Source of the DNA: Stomoxys calcitrans
Lineage: Eukaryota; Arthropoda; Insecta; Diptera; Muscidae
Assembly (NCBI RefSeq): GCF_963082655.1
Contig: NC_081555.1
Span: 149,966,005-150,030,004, forward strand
DNA length: 64,000 nucleotides
Reading direction: 5' to 3'
Below are positions 35,946 to 46,250 of this stretch, one piece after another (within the stretch, counting starts at the first letter, position 1; each line of letters opens with the position of its first letter). Position numbers and translations under genes: made by a program. The notes under the pieces were generated by a model, which saw nothing but the letters and a program-made list of their open reading frames with translations, made no database searches and was not told the DNA's origin.

Positions 35946-36429
35946 AATTAATTACCGACATAGCTTGACATTAGCTGTACAATTTTGAGAGCACAAAAAT
36001 TTCTCTGTTATTTCAAACCTCTTTGCAGAGTAGAGAGAGTACGATATCCAAGGTATCACCTGGCGCTGTTCTATGGGTACTTTCATGGTGTATGTTCATC
36101 TGATATTCGTCTTCTTATTCCGGATGTAACGATGTTTGTCAGAAATACTTGACTCTCCTGGACCTCACACTCGTTTATTGGCCAGCGGAACGGACAATAC
36201 ACTACAGAGGGAATTCTAAACTCGCCCGGAGAATCGACTGCCGGCTAAAGGAATATTCCCACCCACTGTGACATCAAGAGATTTAAGGCGAATGTCAATA
36301 AAAACTACAACATTTACTATGGCCTGACATAGTAGTCATTGGCATACGTTTCAGAATATGGCTAAACTTTCTTGTCTATGTCCAAGGAACTGTTCTGTAT
36401 TATCAAATCTTCTGGCCTTACATAATCCC

Positions 36430-36850
36430 CATGGTTGTTGTTGTTGCATTAACATTTTCATGTAGAGGTGGAGATCCACGTCAAGCTACTGTAGGTTAGC
36501 TAGCTCGTTCCGGTTCAAAGGACCGATCGCCGCAGGAACAGGTTAGCCATTAGTTATTTAAACGCGCCAATAACTCGTTTGTCATATCGAGTATCGTAGG
36601 CGCTCAGTATTTGTGGAAGAGCCGGTGCCGCCCGGCCACTCACTGAGACTCTCCGCTCGATACCGCTGATTGGCCGCGACTGCCGTTGCAGTTACTCCGT
36701 ATGGATCATTCCACTATCCGCAACCTGTGGACGCGCCCGGTAGCTCGTAGCTAAGCTTCTCGTGATAGCAATGAACACCACAGAGATCCGACCTTAATGT
36801 TACGGCCTGTGTGGTGCTCGCAGCTATCTCGTGCCAGGTAATTCCCATGG
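36430..36850 (+). repeat. Unclassified dispersed repeat (LINE 3' region?), copy 1
   Basis: AGGACCGATCGCCGCAGGAA, GAGACTCTCCGCTCGATACC, GACTGCCGTTGCAGTTACTC and CCTGTGGACGCGCCCGGTAG. Related copies lie at 59828-60160 (plus) and 44300-44500 (minus), with a short piece at 25280-25335 (minus). It is preceded by GTTGTTGTTGTTGCATTAAC. The family is not identified. Confidence 0.55.
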
Positions 36851-36967
36851 TCGTTAGCTCGACAATTTGGCAATTACTAAATAAAAATCTAGCAATATGG
36901 TCATCTAAATGGTTAGACTTTTATGGCTTGTAACAAAATGCTTAACAACTCTAAAATTTAACAACTA

Positions 36968-37177
36968 TGGGTTGCCCAAAAAGTAATTGCGGATTTTTTA
37001 AAAGAAAGTAAATGCATTTTTAATAAAACTTAGAATGAACTTTAATCAAATATACTTTTTTTACACTACACAGCTAACTGACAGAAGAAAGAATCCAATT
37101 ACAGAGTCACAAGCTGTGAAAAAATTTGTTAACGCCGACTATATGAAAAATCCGCAATTACTTTTTGGGCAACCCAA
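36968..37177. mobile_element. Mariner-type MITE, copy 3 (internally shortened)
   Basis: Both termini and the flanking TA are present. The stretch with TTTCTAAAGCAAGCTAAAAG found in other copies is missing, leaving 210 bp. Confidence 0.75.
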
Positions 37178-37221
37178 TACATACTGTGCCTGTGATATAC
37201 TTTAGAAAAGGAGGTGTGTTT

Positions 37222-37416
37222 TCATGCAGTGCTTGAATGATTGAATGTAAGGATGAATGAATGAATGAATACATATGACTCCATCAAATTTCTATAATCC
37301 TTGCGTTCCACATATTGATTGCCCTTGTCGGTGGGCCACTGATCGACCAGATCATCTTTGACCAAACGATGATCAAATAGACGATTTTCAATATAAACTT
37401 CTTTAAAGTATTTCAT
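37222..37416 (-). CDS. Possible short first exon or small gene of unknown function
   Basis: An ATG at 37416 opens a 64-residue frame. Its first ~47 residues are charged and not repeat-like (MKYFKEVYIENRLFDHRLVK, then DQWPTDKGNQYVERKDYRNL). The last part comes from a GAATGAATGAAT microsatellite, so a splice donor before it is likely; TCATAT|GTATTC is the nearest candidate and is weak. No other exon was found to the left before the MITE. I do not recognise the family. Confidence 0.3.
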   Translation of the reverse strand: MKYFKEVYIENRLFDHRLVKDDLVDQWPTDKGNQYVERKDYRNLMESYVFIHSFILTFNHSSTA

Positions 37417-37959
37417 AGTGGATCAGCAATAGCAGGGCTAATGATAAGTATTATCTTCAGCTGGGGATATGTTCCTAAATTCCTTTTTTTTGTAATGGGT
37501 AGGTGAAATTCAGTTCAATGATTGTTGGTTTAGGCTTTAGTGGTTTTTTCTTTTTGTTGACTTTTTTGGTGTTCTTTTCTTTTGGGGATTTCTTAAACAC
37601 TCACTATGGGCACACTTGACTTTAGTAATAAATCTTTTAAAGTTTCTGTTTTCGGATATATTGGTGGGTAACGTTGATGAAGAAACTTATCCTCATTTTC
37701 CCAACAAATCATCAGTACAGCCACTGGATTACGATAGGTGTTCTCTCAAGCGCGCCTCGTTTTGAACTAAATTTGTTATCCAGTCTAAAGGAATTTTCTG
37801 CAAAACATGTCTTTGTCATTATCCTTTGGGAACTACTTGACTTGACTATTGACTAAACAGGTATTTGGCAAACATGGCAACGACTTGTTATTGGCTTCAA
37901 TGTTTGGTTGGGATGGGGGGCTGAATATGATTATTAATGAAGACTATGTCAATATAAAC

Positions 37960-40430
37960 AAGTAAACAGGCATTAAGTTCGGCCGGGACGAACTTTGGAT
38001 ACCCGCCACCTCGGATATATATGTAAACCCCATTTCATCACAATCTGTTGAAAATTGAATAACTTAAGCACCCAAAATACGGAATGGGCATTGAGTGGTC
38101 TAATATATATGTCACTATACAATTTTGTAGAACAAAATATTGGTCTTTATGGCAGATATATCCAAGTATAAACCGATCTGAACCATATTAAGGTCAGATA
38201 TTGTGAGACTCAGAAAAACTCACTGTTTTAAATTTCAGCGAAATCGGGTAATAAATAAAGCTTTTATGGGCTTCAGGCCCTTTATCGGGAGATCGGTCTA
38301 TATGACAGCTATATCTAAATATAGTCCGATCAGAACAATATTTAGGTCGGATGTTGGGAGGTCTTAACCTACTCACTGTTTTAAATATCAGCGAAATCGG
38401 GTAATAAATAAAGTTTTTATTGGCTTCATACCCCTTATCAATAGATCGGTCTATATGGCAGCTATACCTAAATATAGTCCGATCTGAATCATATTGGGGT
38501 CAGATATTGGTAGGCCTAAAACTACTCATAGTTTCAAATTTCAGCGAAATCGGTCAAAAAAATAAAGCTTTTATGGGCTTCAGACCCCTTATCGGCAGAT
38601 TGGTCTATATGACAGCTATATCTAAATATAGTCCGATCTGATTCGTATTTGGGTCAGATGTTGGTAGGTCTAAAACTACTCAGTTTCAAATTTGAGCGAA
38701 ATCGGTTAAAAAATAAAGCTTTTATGGGCTTCAGGCCCTTTATCGGGAGATCGGTCTATATGACAGCTATATCTAAATTTAGTACGATCTGTACCATATT
38801 GGAGTGAGATATTGGTAGGCCTTAAACTACTCACAGTTTCAAATTTCAGCCAAATCGGTTAAAAAATAAAGCTTTTATGGTCTTCAGACCCTTTACCGGG
38901 AGATCGGTCTATATGACAGCTATATCTTAATTTAGTCCGATCTGTACCATATTTATGTCGGATGTTAGCAGTCTTAAAACTGCGCTCTATTCCAAATTTC
39001 AGTGAAATCGGATAAAAAATAAAGCGTTTATGGCCTGCAGACCCTTTATCGGGAGATCGGTCTATATGGTAGCTATATTTAAATATAGTCCCATCTGAGC
39101 CATATTTCGGTCAGTTGTCTGGAAGCTTTAAACTACTCACTGTTTCAAATTTCAGCGAAATCGGTTACAAATAAAGCTTTTATGGGCTTCAGACCCTTCA
39201 TCGGGAGATCGGTCTGTATGGCAGCTATATCTAAATATAGTCCAATCTGAACCATATTTAGGTCAGATGTCGGAAGGCTGAACTGAACTCACTGTTGCAA
39301 ATTTAAGCGAAATCGGATAATAAATAAAACTTTTATGGGCTTCAGACCCTTTATCGGGCGATCGGTCTGTATGGCAGCTATATCTAAATATAGTCCGATC
39401 TGAACCATATTTGGTTTAGATGTCAGGAGGCTTGAAATAACCCAATGTTCTAAATTTCAGCGAAATCGAGTAATAAATAAAACTGTTATGGGCTTCAGAC
39501 CCTTTATCGGGCGATCGGTCTGTATGGCAGCTATATCTAAATATAGTCCTATCTGAGCCATATTTCGGTCAGTTGTCTGGAAGCTTCAAACTACTCACTG
39601 TTTCAAATTTCAGCGAAATCGGGTAATAAATAAAACTTTTATGGTCTTCAGACCCTTAATCGGGAGATCGGTCTATATGGCAGCTATACCTAAATATAGT
39701 CCGATCTGAATCATATTGGGGTCAGATATTGGTAGGCCTCAAACTACTCACAGTTTCAAATTTCAGTGAAATCGGATAAAAAAATAAAGCGTTTATGGCC
39801 TTCACACCCTTTATCGGGAGATCGGTCTATATGGTAGCTATATCTAAATATAATCTCATCTGAGCCATATTTCGGTCAGTTGTTTGGAAGCTTCAAACTA
39901 CTCACTGTTTCAAATTTCAGCGAAATCGGGTAATAAATAAAGCTTTTATGGTCTTCAGACCCTTTATCGGGAGATCGGTCTATATGGTAGCTATATCTAA
40001 ATGTAGCCCGATCTGAATCCTATTTACGTCAGTTGTCAGGAAGCCTTAAATTACTCACTGTTTCAAATTTCAGCACAATCGGATGAAAAATAAAGTTTCT
40101 ATGGGCATTAGACCTATTATCGGAAAATCGGTCTATATAGCAACTACATCCAATATGGTCCGATTTGGCCCGTTCAAGAACCTAACCAGCGTGCATCAAA
40201 AAGACGTATCTGTGCCAAATTTCAGCTCAATATCTCAATTTTTGAAGGCTCTAGAGTGATTACAACAGACGGACGGACAGACACACGGACATCGTTAAAT
40301 CGTCTTGGAATTTTACGACGATCCGAAATATATATACTTTGTAGGGTCGGAAATCGATATTTTCATGTGTTGCAAACGGAATGTCTAAATGAATATACCC
40401 CCTATCCTACGGTGGTGGGTATAACTAGAG
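37960..40430 (+). mobile_element. Array element of ~2.5 kb with head, ~14 monomers and tail
   Basis: The head at 37960-38040 (ACAAGTAAACAGGCATTAAG, CCCGCCACCTCGGATATATA) is followed by monomers of the AATAAAGCTTTTATGGGCTT class. Spacings are 153, 154 and 151 bp (38291, 38444, 38598, 38749). The tail at 40263-40425 (CAGACGGACGGACAGACACA ... ACGGTGGTGGGTATAA) closes it. Each monomer holds GATCGGTCTATAT and ATATAGTCCGATC, able to pair with one mismatch. It is the cleanest example of the element. Confidence 0.75.
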
Positions 40431-41090
40431 GCAAAGGTAATCATTTGCAACATACACGCTTTCTGCATTTTTTTTTTCTAGTCATGCGATTTATGCTACT
40501 GGGGAGACATGGACGTGTGTGTGCGTTACCCACAGACAATGGAAAATTTATTGATTTGCCCTTGATACAGTTTTGAACAGGATCAGATAAAAAAAACCTT
40601 TATGCATATGGTATATTGCTTATATAATTATTTGAAACTTTTTGTTCAAACTCCTTAAAACTAAACATTTTCGCAAAGTGTGAATGTTTATTTACTGGTT
40701 ACAAGGGAGTTGCCCTTTTTTGGTTGGTTCCTACCACAATTGGTAGCTTTTCTATTCCTCTTGATAGGTTGGTAGGCTGACCTCTTATTTTGGTAGGTTT
40801 TGCCAACATCTAAATACCAAGTCAATTACTGAAAAAATCGTCGGGGATACCTTAAAATTACTACACCGCTTGTCACCACTGTGTATACTGCAGAATAAAA
40901 CCGTGGATATCAAGGGGCCTATACGGTTACAAGAGTTCTCACTGTTTCAAATCTCGGGGAAAAAGTTCTGATCTCTGAAATGATAAAGTTTTAATATTGA
41001 CTATAACTGGTACGAGTCAGAGAAAAATTTGCCACTCAATAGCCACTTTGACCAAAGCATTTGTCTGTATCGCATGACACATAAAAACAA
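40431..41090. other. AT-rich intergenic DNA
   Basis: No recognised repeat head or tail, gene or RNA. One stretch near 40720-40800 repeats TTGGTAGG-like words. Confidence 0.4.
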
Positions 41091-41092
41091 AG

Positions 41093-41340
41093 CTAGAAAC
41101 ACACGCACAAATACAATAGAGAAGAATAGAATAGAGCTTTGGTGTCGCATAACTTGCCTTGCTGAGCTTGGCTATAAACACCACCCGCATTATATGCAAG
41201 TCCTAGGCACGCTGTGAAAATTTTGGCCAGATGAGGCGCCAGATAGTCTGCCTCTTTCTGTAGTAACGCCGGAAATATTCCATTAGGTCCGGGTGACTTA
41301 AATGAGTTGAAGTTCCTCAAGGATTCCTTCACCATAAATT
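41093..41340 (-). pseudogene. LINE family 2 reverse-transcriptase fragment
   Basis: The minus-strand frame reads FNSFKSPGPNGIFPALLQKE, then ADYLAPHLAKIFTACLGLAY. This is the N-terminal RT block of Jockey-like elements (SPGPDGI region). It is truncated on both sides. Confidence 0.75.
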
Positions 41341-41589
41341 CCGTAATTATAAACCTTCGATTGACGTCATTATTCCAAGATTCCGTTGTCTAGGTGAGTC
41401 CTTTCGTATCCTGTGGAAAATGGGTTTACATCAAAAGCCTCAACATGTCCTCCGTTGTCTCTGCTCTCACTCCCATGTTGTCTACTAAAGATTCAGTTTG
41501 GACATGGGTTTTTAAGAGAAACGTTTTTTGTCTTGGAGGGCGTCATTAACGACTCACAGTAACGAACACACTTATTATTTAATTGAACT

Positions 41590-42925
41590 TTTTATACCAT
41601 GCCCGCACCATGAGTGTCAAGACCCAGGAACTCTGCGATTAAAATGAGGATTGACTTAACAGTAGACCACAGTTTGCCTACACCGGTGCCTAAGTTACAT
41701 TGCTCCAAGTGTTCCAGCCACAAATTCCGCTTCCGTTCGTTGACTACCCTGTTTATTCCCAGATTCAGCTCGCTGATTTAGCGGGGTCCTTACCACGAAT
41801 CCCATCACGCTCGTCTGCGAACACCACTGCTTGCGCCTGGAAATTGGGTCGCACTTGGGGTATTCGACCGGCTGGTATAAAGCGAGCGGCTGCTGCGTTA
41901 ATGATGTCTCGGAATTTCCTCTCGGCCACAAGCACATCAGAGGGGAGTGGCAGTTCACTGAAGTGGCGATTGGTATACTCTCTGAAGCCAGCCCAATCGG
42001 CCTTCTTATGATTGATAAACGTCCGGCGCTCAGAGGTTATGAAGTCGGGTGCTCGGTCGATGGTGAGAATTATGGGGAGGTGGTCTGACCCCAAAGAGAT
42101 GACGGCTTGTCAGGATACGTCATTCAGGAGATCAGGGGATGCAATTGAGATGTCTGGCGAGCTGCGGCACCTCTTCGTAATCCTAGTAGGGGCATCGGGG
42201 AGCTATCTATCTGCTCTGCCAAAGCTATGACACGCTGGTCGTTACTATACTGCACGGAATGGTGTATAACGAAGGCCAATCCCCCACCTCCATTCCTTGA
42301 GCGATCCTTACGTAGCACATTGGAACCGTGACAACTGTGCAAGCTGCAGGTGTTGGTCAGCTTTGTCTCCTGGATCGCTGCGACTAATATGCTCTTCCGA
42401 CTCATAAAGTCCACGATCTCATCGATCTTGCCACGCAGTTCGTTGCAGTTTAACTGCAAGAACGATACACTTCCCGGCACTGGCCTGGCAATAGTGGGCT
42501 AGGATGCTGTCGTTGCATAAATTGCCGTACGGGAGAGGTCGGGGGGGGTCACATAGGTCCGACGACGACGCTTGTGACCCACTGCTGGCTATGTTCGCAC
42601 AGCACCTTGCGACATGGCCAGTATGACTATACTCCCGCAGTGAAGTTAGGCCAGAGCAAGAACGGAAATGTACCCACTCCATGCACCGGTTACACCTCAC
42701 CGACACCAACCGATGATGAAGGCGGTTCTGGCAAATTGAACAGAATCAGGGTCCGGGGTTCTTTTTCAATCCCGGTACGGACCAGAAGCGTGCGGAGAAG
42801 GCACTCCGGGATGTGCCTCTCCCATGACGAAAAAAGACGAACACGTACACTGAGGCGGCAGCCCTTGCCGATGAGGATTCCATCGGGTCAATCCGGTGCG
42901 TACAACCGGCTGCCATGGGATTGAT
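41590..42925 (-). pseudogene. LINE family 1, 5' half: ORF1 end, endonuclease, broken RT lead-in
   Basis: The 5' end at 42925 carries ATCCCATGGCAGCCGGTTGT, the sequence reused by the short elements. Downstream, one frame gives a zinc-binding-like block, VRCNRCMEWVHFRSCSGLTS...CC (end of ORF1). The next gives an APE-type endonuclease start, VSFLQLNCNELRGKIDEIVD, with AAIQETKL and NGGGGLAFVIHHSVQY. A third gives GSDHLPIILTIDRAPDFITS at 41765-42094. An internal deletion brings AEQID close after the HHSVQY segment. Between about 41690 and 41590 it jumps to 3'-end sequence (AGAGTTCCTGGGTCTTGACA). Non-functional. Confidence 0.8.
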
Positions 42926-43120
42926 ATAGGTCTTATATAAACTTACCTCCCGATTATGCTTTGTTGAGCCTGTGGAGGGCGTAATTCTTATCCGATTTAG
43001 CTGAAATTTTGTGCAAAGACTTCTCCTATGACCTTCAACAGACGAGCCAAATTTTTTCGAATTGCTCCATTGCCCATCTCCTGATTTTACTTCTTGAACC
43101 CCTATAGGAAGCAATCCTTA
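42925..43120 (-). repeat. Second-class array monomer remnant
   Basis: TTATCCGATTTAGCTGAAAT and GACTTCTCCTATGACCTTCA identify one decayed monomer. The LINE 5' end at 42925 abuts it. Confidence 0.5.
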
Positions 43121-43234
43121 TCATTATCCTTTGTTTGCCGGGCACAGCAAGGACCTGTGCGTCTTTTAAAATGATGTAACCGATTTGAAGTATCCACCGT
43201 TCCTTAATGTGATATCTTTATGACAAGATTTTGT

Positions 43235-43335
43235 TATAGTGTGTTGTACACTGTTGCACCCCTGCTTCACTCCTCAGAACTTTATCGGGTCAATGCGTTA
43301 CGTATAACCAGCTGCCATGTGATTCATGACAAGAT
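43235..43335 (-). mobile_element. Short LINE-derived element, decayed copy
   Basis: In minus reading: ATCACATGGCAGCTGGTTAT, ACGCATTGACCCGATAAAGT and CAGTGTACAACACACTATAA. It has the same layout as 18873-18970, but the CAA tail is eroded. Confidence 0.5.
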
Positions 43336-43339
43336 TTCG

Positions 43340-44094
43340 AAAGTAGATAGCAAATGCGGTGGGCGCGAGGCAAAATAGCACTCAGCCGGAGCTCAAAAAT
43401 TAAATGAAGTATGGTTTGAACGACGTTTAATAAAAAAAATTTATTGAGTATTGAGTAATTTTTAAGGAATGTGTAGAGTAAAAAATTCTTATGGCCTTAA
43501 GTTAATAATTTAAAATTAAAAAACTAAGAAAAAGTAGAATCATTTAAGATAATAGATATAATACTTCAGATAAAATTTCTAGTAGTTATAAACTATAGGT
43601 ATAATTTACTAAAATAGGCCTTAAAGCCATAAAAATATATCAAAATGGTAAAAAAAAAATGTCTTATATATATAAATGTAAAATCTTGTAAATAAAATAA
43701 AATTGCATGTCTCTTATTTAATTTAATTTCAAAAAGACTTCAATATTCTTTTTTTAATATATTTTTTATACAGATCTAATATTGAGTACCTAGTTTCCTA
43801 AGGCGAAGTTAACCACGTAAAGAGAAGAAAATAGCACTGGTTTACTGAGGCCATCAGATAACGATACAAAGTGGAATTTTTAGAAAATAAATCGCTGCCA
43901 AAGATCGTTTAGTCGTTAAGCCGAACTCAGAAGAGGTTCTCAAACGCCTCTATCTTCTGCGGCAAGTGCCGCTCCATAATTTTTGTCAATGATAACCTTA
44001 ACCACCCTTTGATAGCCGAATCCGAAGTCTTCTCGCCGCAAAACATCTCTTAAAGAGAAGGTTTGATGATTTACGTTAGTTAAGGGGGATAAAC
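43340..44094. other. AT-rich intergenic DNA
   Basis: Very A/T-rich (43420-43780). A stretch at 43920-44060 is more balanced but has no frame or repeat I recognise. Confidence 0.4.
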
Positions 44095-44260
44095 ATCACT
44101 GAAGGTATAACGATACGATATTTTTGATAAAGTCCGTAAGACTCAAAAACGGCTAAATCGAAGTTATTGAAACATTCACCGATGGTGCAGAATGGTCCAG
44201 TGGAAAAAAATAAGGTGCATGTTTGAAAGGAGGTGTAGCCACCCCTTTACTCCAAAACGC
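44095..44260 (+). repeat. Helitron-like left end fragment
   Basis: AAGTCCGTAAGACTCAAAAA, CGGCTAAATCGAAGTTATTG and GATGGTGCAGAATGGTCCAG match 11626-11750 and the inverted end near 31380. Confidence 0.45.
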
Positions 44261-44299
44261 CCGATCTCGCACATAGTCGATTCAGACGAAATTTTATTT

Positions 44300-44500
44300 G
44301 CGGTTGCGGATAGTGGAATGCTCCATACGGAGTAGCAGCAACGATAGTCGCGGTAGAGAGTCCATGCGGCAATGACTCTTGCACAAATACTGAGTGCCTA
44401 TGACAAGGCGAGTTATTGTCACCTTTAACTAACCAATGGCCAGCCAACCTGTTCTTGCGGCGATCGGTTCTTTGGACCGGCACGAGCTTGCTCACCTATA
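44300..44500 (-). repeat. Unclassified dispersed repeat, copy 2
   Basis: The reverse complement of 36460-36720: GCGGTTGCGGATAGTGGAAT, CAACCTGTTCTTGCGGCGAT and CGGTTCTTTGGACCGG. Confidence 0.55.
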
Positions 44501-44529
44501 GGAGCTAGACGAGGATCGCTATCTATGTC

Positions 44530-46250
44530 TATGAAAATAAAATTTCGACGAAATTTTCTTTGAAAATCAAATTTTGACGTAATTTTCTATAAAATTGAAA
44601 TTTCGGCGAAATTTTTGATGAAAATCTAATTTTGAGAAAATTTTTTATGAAAATAGAATTTTGACAAATTTTTTTTATGTAAGTGAAATTTTCTATGAAA
44701 ATCAAATTTCGATGAAATTTTCTATAACAATCAAATTTCGACGAAATTTTATTAAATTTTTTTTGAAAATCAAAATCAAAAAAGGATATTTGATTAAAGT
44801 TCATTCTAAGTTTTATTAAAAATGCATTTACTTTCTTTTAAAAAATCCGCAATTACTTTTTAGGCAACCCAATATATCTGTGAAAATAAAATTTCGACGA
44901 AATTTTCTTTGAAAATCTAATTTTGACAACATGAAAATCTAATTTTGACAACATTTTTTATGAAAATCGAATTTTGACAAAATTTTTTTATGTAAGTGAA
45001 ATTTTCTATGAAAATCAAATTTCTGTTTGTTTCTTTGTCGATGAAATTTTCTATAACAATCAAATTTCGACGTACTTTTCTATAAAATTGAAATTTCGGC
45101 GAAATTTTCAATGAAAATCTAATTTTGACAAAATTTTTTATGAAAATCGAATTTTGACAAAGAACAAAAAGAAACAAATTTCTGTTTGTTTCTTTTTCGA
45201 TGAAATTTTCTATAACAATCAAATTTCGACGAAGTTTTATTGAATTTTTTTTTTTGAAAATCAAATTTGAACGAAACTTTTTATGAAAATCAAATTTTGA
45301 TACAATTTTTTATGAAATCAAAATTCGACCAAATTTTCTAAGAAAATCAAATTTTGACGATACTATCTTTGAAAATCAAATTTCGACGAAATTTTCTATA
45401 AAATTGAAATTTCTGCGAAATTTTCGATAAAAATCAAATTTTGGAAAAAAAATTTAATGAAAATCGAATTTTGACAAAGAAGAAAAAGAAACAAATTTCT
45501 GTTTGTTTCTTTTTTGATGAAATTTTCTATAACAATCAAATTTCGACGAAATTTTATTGATTTTTTTTTTTGAAAATCAAATTTGAACGAAACTTTTTAT
45601 GAAAATCAAATTTTGATACAATTTTTTATGAAATCAAAATTCGACCAAATTTTCTAAGAAAATCAAATTTTGACGATACTATCTTTGAAAATCAAATTTC
45701 GATGAAATTTTCTATAAAATTGAAATTTCTGCGAAATTTTCGATAAAAATCAAATTTTGAAAAAAAAGTTTTATGAAAATCGAATTTGACAAAGAACAAA
45801 AAGAAACAAATTTCTGTTTGTTTCTTTTTCGATGAAATTTCCTATAACAATCAAATTTCGACGAAATTTTATTGAATTTTTTTTAAAATCAAATTTGAAC
45901 CAAACTTTTTACGAAAATCAAATTTTGATACATTTTTTTATGAAATCAAAATTCGACCAAATTTTCTAAGAAAATCAAATTTTGACGATACTATCTTTGA
46001 AAATCAAATGTCGACGAAATTTTCGTTTAAAATCAATTTTAATGAAATTTTTCGCGAACTTTCTGGAAAATCAAATTTCAACGAAAATTATTTTAAAAAT
46101 CAAAAGTCCACGAATTTTTCTATAAAAATTAAATGTTGATAACTTTTTAAGGAAAACATATTCCGTTAAATTTTTTATAAAATCAAAAACCGACGAAATT
46201 TTCTAAAATTTCGACGATTTTTTTTATGAAAATCATATTTCGACGAAATT
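44530..46250. repeat. AT-rich tandem array with ~316-bp higher-order unit
   Basis: Basic words GAAAATCAAATTTCGACGAA and ATTTTCTAT(A/G)AAA recur every ~30-45 bp. A larger unit, marked by a hairpin (AAAAAGAAACAAA-TTTCTG-TTTGTTTCTTTTT), appears at about 45170, 45487 and 45802. Long Lys/Asn/Phe-rich minus-strand frames are translations of the array. A half MITE (44784-44872) is inserted. Confidence 0.85.
44784..44872. mobile_element. Mariner-type MITE, right half
   Basis: ATTTGATTAAAGTTCATTCT to TTTTTAGGCAACCCAA then TA. Only the right half remains, embedded in the AT-rich array. Confidence 0.7.

Noticed and set aside
44529..45264. Lys/Asn/Phe/Ile-rich minus-strand frames of 91 and 115 residues
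   Set aside because: They come from the AT-rich tandem array and have no complexity beyond the repeated word.
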